A stretch of 64,000 bases of DNA from Symsagittifera roscoffensis (taxonomy: Eukaryota > Xenacoelomorpha > Acoela > Convolutidae). The stretch spans positions 71,941,617 to 72,005,616 of the forward strand of contig NC_087063.1 in NCBI RefSeq assembly GCF_963678635.1, written 5' to 3'. The notes under the pieces are model-generated. The model ran no database searches and was not told the DNA's origin. It saw only the letters and a program-made list of their open reading frames with translations. The position numbers and the translations under genes are program-made. Position 1 is the stretch's first letter. Each line of letters opens with the position of its first letter. Shown in pieces: positions 1 to 9,286 of the stretch.

Positions 1-3000
1 CATTTTCTTCAGCGGCTTTATGGCCAAAGGGCACTGTCGAAATTCCGTCGAAAAGTAGAAAACGTTTTGAGTCGAATGGTGATAATGCAAGTTTGTTTTG
101 TTTCACTGTCATATTGGTGTGACCTTTCGAAACTATATTATAGTTGTATACTCTCATTGTTTTTCCAGTGAATAATGTGTCCCTGAAGGTTTGGTGGACC
201 AGTTCTCTCTGTGCACTCCGTTTAATTCCTTTGGCACTCAATTTTTGAGTGCCTTCTAAACAATAGCAAAATTATTATTCTTTTCTACAACGTTGGGGAT
301 AGCTTCATTTCACTTCAGCAACTCAATTTATACCGAACAAAATTTGATTCATTTTACCAAAAAAGAGCAGAAGACTCTAAATTATGATTAAAAAAGAGGA
401 AACAAGAGGGAATATGTTGTCAGATAAATCAACGTTTAGGCAACATTGTATAATGTTGCCTAAATCAGCTAAATGCCCATAGTTTAATGCAACAAATTAA
501 GGGGTGTAGGTAGGTTGGTGGTGGTATTTTTGTTCTGTAAAAGGTAGGAATGGGGGGTGGAAGGGTGGCTTAAATTTTATTTACCATTAAGGACGACCGA
601 ATATAGTTTCGGTTTTAGGGCGATGAATTCTCTGATCGGTTTCCCACCAGTCTCGTCTTTGAACTTCAGCACAACTTTCTTGTTGGTATCCTCGAACAAG
701 AAATGGTCCTTATCGTAATTTGAAAAGTCGAAATCAGCTTTTATTTTCTCCAAGTCTCGGTAAACGTCATCAGTTTTTATGGCGTAAATAAAACTATCCG
801 TGTCGGAGTAAAGCAGTTCCATGTTTAGATTTGGTTTCATTTTTTGATAGTGAAACTGAAACATGAAACGCTTGGCGAGGTCTAGGATGGTCGCACCAAC
901 TATCATAGGTTTATCCCACAATATTTTTGTTACTGAAAAGCTAATTGTGGCTAATTGATCGTCAATGATTTGAAAGCTTTTCATTGTGCTCAGAGCTGTT
1001 TTTTGTAAAAGTTCTCTCTCATTCCTTACAATCTCCAGCTTCTTTCTTCCTAACTTAGACTCCATTGTCTTACCGAAAGCTGAATTAACAATTAGCTTGT
1101 AGAAGTTCTCCTGGAATTTATTTACCGCGGCTTTTCGTAGGCGGGTGTTGAGGTCGACAAAGGGTGCCATCCAGTGACTTTGGCGGAACTGAAGAACTTT
1201 TCCGAGGTGAGTTATTTTCATTCCTAGCTCATGGTACAATTTTAGGGTAAGGTAGTGCAAAACATAACCTTCTTTAGGATGCAAGGTCTGTAGAAGCTTT
1301 GGCACTTTTGGCAGTGTGGTGATTCCCAATTTTCCCAACATGTCGACTTGCTCGTTGCTCATTGCACCGATGTCCACTACTTCACGAGAGGGGGCAAGGG
1401 GGTAATCAGCAAAGAAGTCGTGAAGCTCTTCGGGTATGGTTAAATTGACTTCAACTATATAACCCCATTCTGATGTTTCGCTGGTGAGCAGTATGTCTGC
1501 CAGACTTTTTTCAACTATTGAAAAATCGTTTAAGGGCAAAGGGCAGTGTTTCATTATCCCCCCGTACAAATTGTTTGCATCAATATTGAGGATGTAGCTT
1601 GATGGTTCTGAGGGCGAAAAATCGTCGAGGTATTTATTGTTTGCTTTGTAAAATCGGCGCGCGTAAATCGACGACATGCCTCCTCGTATCATTCGCTGCA
1701 CAAGGTCTAGATGTTCACGGTCCGTTAAGAGTTTCAGTTCGGGCTTACAAACTTTTAGAAAGGCGTCCCCGGAAAGGTTACTTGCCGTGAAGTAACAGGC
1801 GCAATCCAGCCCGTATGTTTGATAGCAAACTTCACGAAAAGCTTCGAAAACGGAAGCAAGCAATAGCACATCTGTAGTCAAGTACAAGTCGTGGTAATCA
1901 CCAAGTGAGCCACACTTCAGTTCGGTGAAAACTTTAAGGGCATGATTGTACTCGCTTCTTGAAACACTCACATCCCCTCCTGTTAGACTATTTTTCCACA
2001 TTGCTCGTGGGGGAAGGCGAGTTTCTCGGAATTTTTCGAATGAGTTGAAGTATGAGTAGGGGTAATGCCCTTTCTGTTTCAACAGACTGACTTTTTCACG
2101 TGAGTGGCCGAGTTTTTCAAAATAGTTCTCCAGCAGAAAAAACTTTTCGTTGGGCAAATTATCGACAAGTTTTGCCAACGATGCCAGCATGAACCTATAC
2201 GAATCGATGAATCTCAGATTTTCGTAGAGTTTTTTGATTTTTCCGTTTTTGTCCGTGTACGTTTTTATGTAGACTGAGATTGTCAAGGATATATATTTTT
2301 CTTCAGATGCGGGTATTACGGAAAAAGTGTTTTCCGAATCGCTTTTTGCCAGCGCTTTGATTATAAAGTGTAAATCATAATTTGACAAATTATGAGCTAC
2401 CACTGGAATGTAATTTGTTGTTTTTCTATTAACGTTACACTCATTGTGTGCCCAACCCAGAAACTTGTTGGTGTAATGGCAATGATCAAGTACCACTTGA
2501 TCATTGTCGGAAAAATCATTCTCGCATATCCAACAAATTGTAGCATCTTCCCGTTCCTGGTCTGTTATACCAGTGAAAGTGTAATATTTCCTTTTTTCTA
2601 CGTAAATTTGTCTCGCTAACGATTCAAGGGAGCTAATTAGCTCTTCCATCACATTCGGTCCTCTTTTAAGCTCAAACTTTAACAGGTCTTTTTTCCCAAA
2701 TTCGATTACTGCTAACGCGTAGCCGCACGGTTGATGGATTTCAATTGTTTGCGTGCTAGATTTTCGCGGATCAGGTTGCGGTCCGTATACTGGTAAGAGC
2801 AGTGACTCCAAATCAAAGTAGATTACTCTGGGTACGTACCAACGAGCTGTTAAGTTTTTGAACTTGTGGTCATCTTTTCCCGGCTTGGGCATTGTTATGA
2901 CGACATCTTCGTCTTGGTAGCACAGTTCTTGATGTCTTCTCAAAGTTTCGAATGAAGCGCATGTGTGGAAACATTTGCGACAAATCTCAGATTGAAATCG

Positions 3001-4318
3001 GTGCACTTTGTGCCGCACGTACTCGACCAGTTTCTGGAGATCACTTATCAACACATAGTGATATTTTGATCCATCTGTCAGCAGCAACAAGTCCACAATC
3101 AGGCTAGTAGTGAATCTGCTCGATACTCTTATGGGCAACAATTCGCCATCGTTGTACCTGAACAGAAAAATAATTTTTATACCTAGGTTTGAAATGAAAT
3201 AAAAAGGGTGTTTGAATAGGTGAAGAACATTATTGAAGGAATTTTAAAATTTTTAGAAGGAAATTAGAATTTGCTTACCGGAAGACGTTGATTTGACAAT
3301 TGTTCAACTTTTCAAATCTGTCCATATCCATCAGACCCATTGGCATTTCGTATTCCCCATTGATTTTCACAATTCCTTCTTTGTCGAGATTGTAGGTTGA
3401 GACTTTGTTTTTCTCCAGCCACCGTCTAGATGTGGGGTAGAGGGCCGGCTAATTCACATTGTGATATGCGGCAACAAAGGAGTAGAGAAAGCAACGGTCA
3501 TCATCTTTAGTGTTGATATTTGTGAGCAGAGTAGATGCTGCGCTGAGTGCATCAGGTAGCTCGAGGTAGGATCCTGCTCTTATTGGTGAGAAGGCCGCGA
3601 AACTGATTTGCAATTTTTCAATTCTGTCAATAATCCATCCGCTACCATGAGAAGAGAACGAATTGACTTGGTTGACCATATGTTCAATCAGTTCCAAGAA
3701 TTGAACCCCAGCTATTCCCTCGAAGTACACTGTCAATGTCTTAGTGTTCAGAAACAGCATGGTCCTTTCGAAGTTTCCACTGTCCCCGTCTTGCACAGTG
3801 GGAATTTTGATCATTCCCACTTCCACATGGAATTGCACCTTGTTCGGACCCTCTTTGACCCTTTCCAGTATAAGAGCATCTATTTCCTCCTTGTTTTGCA
3901 TCATGACTTGAAGCAAATCCATTTCTTTTTCACCAACTTTGAGATCGTATCGACGCAATTTGCCTCTGAACGCGCTTTCCGTTGGGGCAGCGGAAGACGT
4001 CGTCTCAATGCCGTCCCAAACAGGCAATGCGTGCTTCTTCAGCAAGTGTTGTCCATAGATTTCCGCGGTGAGAAATATTGTATGGCAATAGATACAATGA
4101 CTATTCGAAGTCATGTCATGTACCAGCTCGACGTGCTCTCGGGCTTCCGACAAACTCTCGAATGACTCTAGACACTCATCGCAAACAGTTTGAGGAGGAG
4201 GGGGAGGAAGGATCTTGTGAACTTTTTGCTCATGTCTTCTCAAGTTCCTTTTAGAGCTCAGTATTTTTCCGCACTGCTGGCAAGGAACAGGTGTCGCGAT
4301 AGAAGTAGAGTTCGGCAT
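1..4318 (-). CDS. POLB: protein-primed DNA polymerase B, three exons, in-frame amber, 3' end outside window
   Basis: This would replicate the element from its protein-bound ends. Exons: 4318-3279, 3157-585 and 255 to the window edge, joined by GT-AG introns that restore the frame. Exon 1 encodes three C2H2-type zinc fingers in its first 95 residues. An in-frame TAG at 3451-3449 interrupts it; the conserved N-terminal polymerase region continues in the same frame up to the intron. Exon 2, numbered from 3141: exonuclease I D110/E112 (YFDLES), an endonuclease-VII-like zinc/HNH insert (C203, C206, D219-H222, H232, C235), exonuclease II near 250-259, polymerase motif A D521, motif B K682/N686, motif C YSDTDS 778-783. 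Exon 3 encodes the conserved C-terminal block. All catalytic residues I looked for are present. The amber codon could be a recent nonsense mutation, readthrough, or a boundary between two proteins. Confidence 0.92.
256..584 (-). other. GT-AG intron in the polymerase gene (second intron)
   Basis: On the minus strand the donor GTAAAT begins at 584 and the acceptor TTTAG ends at 256. Removing 329 bases keeps the reading frame and joins the long exon to a conserved C-terminal polymerase block. Without splicing the reading frame stops at 577. Confidence 0.8.
3158..3278 (-). other. GT-AG intron in the polymerase gene (first intron)
   Basis: The donor GTAAGC begins at 3278 and the acceptor TTCAG ends at 3158 on the minus strand. 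Splicing out 121 bases keeps the frame and connects the N-terminal conserved region with the exonuclease-containing exon. Confidence 0.8.
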
Positions 4319-5036
4319 TGTTTGTTGAAGTTACTGAAGTAATTCAGGAAAATTTCAAGAAAATTTAGGAGAATTTCAAGTAGAACTGGTTATGGAAAAG
4401 CAAAAGCGAGAAGTGACTAGCACCAAAAAACTTTGCGGGTAAGGGCAAGTAGAAGCCATTAACGAGAGTTATACTTCGCCGTCTTGGCAATAAGTCTTTT
4501 CCTTTCCAAAAACAGGGTTTATTCTAGCTTTAAGCTCTATATGTCTCATCACTCTGCTCAAGTGGAGGGGTTTTGTATACTAAAAACTGATTCATTTACA
4601 GCCTCAAACTTTTGCTGTTAATTTTAAGGGTTAGCGATAAAATTTTGGCTTTTTTTAGGCGACTGGTTTAGACTTTCAATTAACATTTCAGCACTAAATT
4701 ACAAAATTTAATGCTTAGAATGATTCAGATAGAGCCTAAAACTTTTTCTGACTAATTTTAACCGTGAAACAGTAATTTCCTAATGATTTCAAGCCCACTT
4801 CTTGGTTTGCGTAAATAGGTATAATAAAAAGTAGATTTATGAGATAAAAGTATTCAGAAAGTAAAGCCCTCAACTAACTAATTAAGTTGAAAAAATAGTA
4901 AACTTAAAAAATGAAAATTTTGCAAATTTGACACCTTGATAGTTACCGATGCATGATAAGCATAGATTGTCATTTGAATGTGTAAAAGATATCGGAATCA
5001 AAGTTTCCTTCATGTCATTCGGTGTCCCGTGAAACA
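4319..5036. other. non-coding, AT-rich; upstream of the polymerase gene
   Basis: No credible reading frame. It lies immediately upstream of the polymerase start and probably holds its promoter, but no clear TATA box was identified. It contains one copy of the dispersed ATGATAAGC motif near 4951-4963. Confidence 0.5.
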
Positions 5037-5140
5037 TTTCATATCATGTCCTTCGAAATATTAAGGCATGGCCGTTTGGTTTAAGGGGCAATAGCTAACC
5101 CGGCGTTGCTCGTCGCTACGCTCCTCGGGAACGCCTCCCG
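5037..5140 (+). repeat. left arm of 104-bp inverted repeat framing the accessory module
   Basis: Reverse complement of 8628-8731 with about two mismatches in 104 positions. It is much more GC-rich than its surroundings in the inner half, and contains a small hairpin with arms GGCGTT/AACGCC. Weaker similarity continues outward for about 15-20 bases. It could be a transposon terminus, an inversion site or a duplicated replication or packaging signal. Confidence 0.9.
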
Positions 5141-5979
5141 TTCTGTAATTTCAAGTGAAATTTTTTTTTTCAAAATAAAGGAAAACCTCAAACTTTTTAT
5201 GTTGTGAAAAAAGGAAAAGTAATGTTTAAAAAAGTGTCTTTTAAATCTATCAACAAAAAAACCAGTAAGTTTTGTGGGACCTCGAGCACAGTTCTACTGG
5301 TCAAGTTCGAAATTTAAAAAACATAATTTTTTAACTTCTTTTTTCCTTCATTTTTAGCTTGAATTATTCGTTCGTTTTAAATTCAAGTGAATGTGGTTTG
5401 AAATTTTTAGGAGCTATCTGATACGTAATTAGGACAAGCGTAGAAATTCAAAAAAAAAAAACAATTATAACCCAATCAATGAGAGTAGACGCCTGAAAAG
5501 TTGTGATTTTTTGAGAAAATCTGATTTTTGTGAAAATATTGAAAAAAAAAAATTGGGAAAAAAATTTTTTTTCTCTCCAAATCCATTGAAACTACCCTCA
5601 ATCAATTTGCCATGAATTTCTGAGCAGGGTTAAGGGTCATGTTCATTTTTCGAAAAAAAAAACATAATTTTTTTTTTTTCACATTTTTACCAAAAAATTG
5701 TCCGTTTTTCACCCAAAACATGTATATGAATGTAATATAATGCAGATTTATGGCTTAAAACACTCTCTGTTACTTTGCGTAAGACCTGGCTAACCCCACC
5801 GGGCACAAAGTATGATGAGAGAGAGAGGACAGAGAGTGTTTGATAAAAAAAGCCAAATAAATATGGTTGGACTACCAACAAGAAAATGTTGGACCCTTCC
5901 ATATTTATCTTTCTTTTGAAAAGAAAGCAATATCCCGAAAAGGATATTCCAAATGGGGTTCACTAGTGAGCAAGTGTAT

Positions 5980-6013
<34 letters not shown>

Positions 6014-6264
6014 CTTTCTCAAACAACAATTTTAGCGTAAAATTATTCTCGATTTCTGATTTTTTTCTAGTTTTTCTCTAAGATTTTGCTGAAAACTTTA
6101 CGGGGCAAACTTTAATTGATCTATTAAGCAAAATAAAAACTGAGACAAAAAATATACACACAGTAATGTTAAAACAGCTTAGAAGTCAAATCAAACAAAA
6201 ATGAAAATATAAAACCTTGGAATAATATTTGAAACAAAAGAAGGAAAGTTTTTTGTTTAAGTTA
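5141..6264. other. non-coding, AT-rich, with homopolymer runs and a TC microsatellite
   Basis: Inner flank of the left inverted repeat. It contains many A or T runs and no reading frame that I believe. A pure (TC)n tract lies at 5983-6010. Confidence 0.5.
5983..6010 (+). repeat. (TC)n microsatellite
   Basis: Uninterrupted TC dinucleotide run of about 28 bases. Confidence 0.95.
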
Positions 6265-6909
6265 TTAGAAACCTCGAAACTGTAGTTTTCTCTTTTTTGG
6301 CGCATAGCAAGCTGCATTTGGAGGAGTGCCTTGAATGAGATCTGGGGTGACTAGATCAATTGTCTCCGCACTAGATGAAACCCGAGCATCCGAATAGGAA
6401 GTTGATTGTTCTGGAGTTGAAACTGGTCCCCTAACAAACGACTCGGGAGACATTGCTGTCGGAATATCCCAGTACGCTTCGCGCTCTGCATAGTCACGAA
6501 TACATCCCTCCTGATTTTCATACAACGGCATTGACTCGCAGTCATACGCGAAGAGAATTTTTCTTGGAGACTGCTCGAGCGAGGTTGTGTCGTTTATCTC
6601 CGTCTTTTCTAATGCCGGATAGCTCTCGTGAATAGTGCAACTCTCGTACATTCGTTTTCGATTCTGTCTAAGTAGATCGATGTGATCAAGGAGGTAGTTT
6701 GGTAGCATGATATGACTTTTTGTAGTCCATTCCTCGTTTTGATTCTCGTCGTTTTTTCGGGGAGCCAAGTCATTGAACGGACTTGCTGTAGACGGAGAGA
6801 CTCTCTCTTTCTGTTGATGGATGACTGCAATCGACTCTCTCGTGTATGTTTGGTAGATAATGGTTCTTTCTCGATCAGACACTGAGATTATTTGTAAAGG
6901 ACTAGTCAT
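6265..6909 (-). CDS. unknown 214-aa accessory protein with nuclear-localisation-like C-terminus
   Basis: Not recognised. It starts with a true ATG and is the only minus-strand gene inside the inverted-repeat module. Visible features: a Ser/Thr/Glu-rich, probably disordered protein; a basic C-terminal PKKRKL cluster that resembles a classical monopartite nuclear localisation signal; and TIDLVTPD about 30 residues upstream, resembling a SUMO-interacting motif flanked by acidic and Ser residues. No LxCxE retinoblastoma-binding motif is present, although some adintoviruses carry one in accessory proteins. It is divergent from the two plus-strand genes, separated by about 625 bases. A nuclear regulatory role is an inference from these short motifs only. 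Confidence 0.65.
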   Translation of the reverse strand: MTSPLQIISVSDRERTIIYQTYTRESIAVIHQQKERVSPSTASPFNDLAPRKNDENQNEEWTTKSHIMLPNYLLDHIDLLRQNRKRMYESCTIHESYPALEKTEINDTTSLEQSPRKILFAYDCESMPLYENQEGCIRDYAEREAYWDIPTAMSPESFVRGPVSTPEQSTSYSDARVSSSAETIDLVTPDLIQGTPPNAACYAPKKRKLQFRGF

Positions 6910-7535
6910 GACTTGAAGAGGTTTAAAGTTTTGTTAAAATGAAATGACTGAACTACCGAAATGAAATTGAGAGAATGAAAAGTATGAAAAGTTTATTAAT
7001 GAAAATGAGATCAGGAAAGGGGTGGCATAGTTCAATTAGGTCAAAGCTAATAACTTTTTAGGCGAGGCTATCAAATTTTATTCATTCTTTTAAGCATGAC
7101 GCCTGAGGTCATGTTAGGAATGAATGTGAAAACCCGATTTTTTAGATTTATGTGACAGCTTTATTATAGTGGTTACGGGCGAAAGCACTCAAAATCAAGT
7201 TTTCATGATAGTTTGCCAGACATTCATTGTTATGCTGTTAGAAATTCATTACCATGATTCATAACAGTCATTAAAATAACCGTCACAATAAATAACACTA
7301 GAAGATTTTTAGACAATAGCCGGGGGAAAAAGTAACTAAATACCCATATAAAAAGAGGTTTATCGTTAAAGAAATTATATCCTTGGTGATTAAGTCTTAT
7401 CAATATGGCTTAGGGCGCTCGTAAACTTTATCACCTAAATTTTTACTTTGGGAGCGCATGATCTGTCTCGTATACTGTGATCAGTCATTCTTCAACGTTC
7501 CACACTAAAAACCAGTTGGTTGTTATTCATTTATA
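6910..7535. promoter_or_regulatory. divergent intergenic region between accessory genes
   Basis: About 625 bases without a gene, between the minus-strand gene starting at 6909 and the plus-strand pair starting at 7536. It should contain both promoters. A TATA-like element, TATAAAAAG, lies at 7347-7355 on the plus strand, about 180 bases before the first plus-strand ATG. Confidence 0.45.
7347..7355 (+). promoter_or_regulatory. TATA-box-like element upstream of the PC4-like gene
   Basis: TATAAAAAG preceding the plus-strand accessory genes. The position fits a promoter with a leader of about 150 bases. Sequence match only. Confidence 0.35.
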
Positions 7536-7895
7536 ATGTACGCTTCTCTTGACACGGATGTAGACTATTTCGATGATTTTAGGGATATATCTTCGAATGA
7601 TAAACGTTTAGTTAGAGTCGGTGCAAAAACATTCGCACAGACCGGTACTTACATAACTATCAAATTGTACAAAAAAGACGAAGAGGGAACTTTTAAGTAT
7701 CGACAAGGAATAACTTTGTCAACTGGTGAATTCGAGTCCTTGGCGGACAATTACACAAAAATTAAAAGGTTGACGAAAGCAAAAAACTGCGACGTGACTG
7801 AAAAACTTAGAAAAAAGCGAAACAAATCTAAAAAATCTTCATGCTCTGAAAAGGAATGCGAAAGTGAAAACGATGATAACTGTCGGGTTGTGTAA
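7536..7895 (+). CDS. PC4/Sub1-like single-stranded DNA-binding protein, accessory module
   Basis: A 119-aa protein. Residues about 24-78 follow the layout of the PC4 (transcriptional coactivator p15) C-terminal domain: an initial beta strand (VRVGAK), a strand YITIKLY at 39-45, an acidic turn with EEG, then the KYRQGITLSTGEFESL stretch at 54-69, matching the PC4 pattern of a Gly-Ile-Ser/Thr-Leu strand followed by a helix. The C-terminal 40 residues are Lys/Ser/Glu-rich. PC4 domains bind ssDNA and unwound duplex, so a role in replication or transcription of the element is plausible. It is separated by 37 bases from the next gene in the same direction and both are opposite to the Polinton core genes. 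The assignment is by pattern, not by alignment. Confidence 0.55.
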   Translation: MYASLDTDVDYFDDFRDISSNDKRLVRVGAKTFAQTGTYITIKLYKKDEEGTFKYRQGITLSTGEFESLADNYTKIKRLTKAKNCDVTEKLRKKRNKSKKSSCSEKECESENDDNCRVV

Positions 7896-7932
7896 CATTA
7901 TCAACTCGTTATTCGATTGAAACTTCAAAGCA

Positions 7933-8559
7933 ATGGTTGAAGCAATGTATGAGCAATCCCCTGATTATTTCAAACAATTCCGTAAAAATTACAAATTTTT
8001 CATCCTGAATCATGAACCCAACTTTTCAGGCTTCGCTTCAAAAGCAAATTTTGCAGTATCCTCCCATTCGAATAAATTAGATTTTTGCAACCATTCGATT
8101 GACAACGAAAAACATTATCATGTGCTGGTCGAATTTACGAAAGAGTCTACCGATTTACTTAACAAGATGACTTCAAAAGCCTTCGTTGTTCCTTGTCTTC
8201 TCTCTACATTCAAATATTTAATTTTGGGTTGCTCCAACTATGAATTGTCTGGCCCTCTGATGGAAAAACTGAAAATAGCTGTGAATTATAACTCTATCAA
8301 CAACTTAGATGTTAGTGGTGTTCCAGTTCGCAGACGATTGCCTCAAGTTTGCTTCGGCTCGCAGACTAAATCTGTTCAAACTCAAACTGACCTGATTACT
8401 AACGTAACAATTGAACGCTTTACTAATATTTTGAATGGTGAAAACGCTGCTGAGTTTTCTAAAATAATTGACATAATTTTAAGTGGGTATGGTTGTATGG
8501 AAATTGATTCAAACACTTTGTTTGTGAAATTTATCATGGAGAAGAAATTCAAGTTTTAA
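7933..8559 (+). CDS. 208-aa protein with HUH-like His-x-His motif, possible Rep-type nuclease
   Basis: True ATG, 37 bases after the PC4-like gene. The N-terminal half has a hydrophobic strand FFILN at 22-26 and HYHVLVEF at 61-68, which together resemble motifs 1 and 2 of HUH endonucleases (rolling-circle Rep, parvovirus NS1). A convincing catalytic Tyr motif 3 was not identified; candidates lie in the 95-110 region. There is no helicase domain: no Walker A motif is present. The C-terminal half (Gln/Thr-rich around 140-155, then helical) is not recognised. Together with the flanking GC-rich inverted repeats, a Rep-like origin-binding or nicking role is conceivable, but the evidence is a short motif only. 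It may equally be an unrelated protein. Confidence 0.5.
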   Translation: MVEAMYEQSPDYFKQFRKNYKFFILNHEPNFSGFASKANFAVSSHSNKLDFCNHSIDNEKHYHVLVEFTKESTDLLNKMTSKAFVVPCLLSTFKYLILGCSNYELSGPLMEKLKIAVNYNSINNLDVSGVPVRRRLPQVCFGSQTKSVQTQTDLITNVTIERFTNILNGENAAEFSKIIDIILSGYGCMEIDSNTLFVKFIMEKKFKF

Positions 8560-8588
8560 ATATTGGTTTTCTTTCGCTCTTGTATACC

Positions 8589-8612
8589 AAAAAAAAAAAA
8601 AAAAAAAAAAAA
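8589..8612 (+). repeat. A24 homopolymer downstream of the HUH-like gene
   Basis: A run of 24 A begins 30 bases after the stop codon of the preceding plus-strand gene, just inside the right inverted repeat. It could be a slippage tract or the trace of an mRNA-derived insertion; no AATAAA signal precedes it. Confidence 0.8.
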
Positions 8613-8627
8613 TTGTTACTACACAAG

Positions 8628-8731
8628 CGGGAGGCGTTCCCGAGGAGCGTAGCGACGAGCAACGCCGGGTTAGCTATTGCCCCTTAAACCAAACGGCCAT
8701 GCCTTAATAATTCGAAGGACTTGATATGAAA
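8628..8731 (-). repeat. right arm of 104-bp inverted repeat framing the accessory module
   Basis: Reverse complement of 5037-5140, about two mismatches. The two arms enclose 3487 bases with three genes. No convincing target-site duplication was found outside the arms. Confidence 0.9.
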
Positions 8732-8841
8732 CTTTTCGCGGTTCACATAAACTTGCAGAAAAAAACTTTGTTGTTAATAAGAATGAATTGAAAAAAAAAA
8801 AAACGAATTTATAAATTTTACAAAAACATCAATAAATTAAT

Positions 8842-9279
8842 TTAGAATAACATATGTTTGGCAAATCTTATCAAATCATGATCATTAAGTTTGAAACCTA
8901 TTGGAAATTTGTTTGTAATTATAACATGAGCAACATAAATACAATAAAGTCCGCATAACACTGAATCAGCTGATTGTATTGGTTTTTTCAACAGTAGCTG
9001 ATTTCCCTCGTGAATTGTTCGTCGCATATTCTTGTACACGAGGGGATAATCACATAATCGTTTACCTAGAGGATCTGCGAAGAATATCTGTCCTCCAGCT
9101 TGAGCAAAAAGCAACCAGTGGGTTCCAGGTTGATCCGATGGTGAGGCATTCATAATCATGAACGTATTATCGTTTTTCAGTACTGAAGAGCATGGCAAAT
9201 CTGCCGGAAAAACACCTCTAAAGCGATGTTTCAAATGTTTACAACGGTTAATAATTTCTACTAGTTGAAGATTATCCAT
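8842..9279 (-). CDS. PRO: adenovirus-type (Ulp1-like) cysteine maturation protease
   Basis: A 145-aa protein of the C5/C48 clan, expected to cleave capsid precursors. The catalytic set is visible and in order: H54 (GTHWLLF), D69 (FFADPLG), Q102 and C109 (IQSADSVLCGLYC). It starts 7 bases after the stop of the major capsid gene, so it is part of the virion-gene block. The frame is open from a true ATG. Its length is in the usual range for Polinton proteases. Nothing in the sequence suggests inactivation. Identification is confident from the His-Asp-Gln-Cys spacing and the genomic position. Confidence 0.93.
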   Translation of the reverse strand: MDNLQLVEIINRCKHLKHRFRGVFPADLPCSSVLKNDNTFMIMNASPSDQPGTHWLLFAQAGGQIFFADPLGKRLCDYPLVYKNMRRTIHEGNQLLLKKPIQSADSVLCGLYCIYVAHVIITNKFPIGFKLNDHDLIRFAKHMLF

Positions 9280-9286
9280 GTCTATC

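Noticed and set aside
3449-3480. Short intron that would remove the amber codon in the polymerase
   Set aside because: The nearest GT-AG pair (about 32 bases, GTGAAT to ATCTAG) gives the wrong frame for the conserved downstream block.
3608-4165. 185-codon plus-strand frame
   Set aside because: It is antisense to the zinc-finger exon of the polymerase gene, which has clear family motifs.
5037-5140. tRNA- or SINE-like promoter in the GC-rich inverted repeat
   Set aside because: I could not fit A and B boxes or a cloverleaf; only a short hairpin is visible.
6265-6909. Retinoblastoma-binding LxCxE motif in the accessory protein
   Set aside because: No such motif is present in any frame of the module; nearby Cys-Glu pairs have the wrong spacing.
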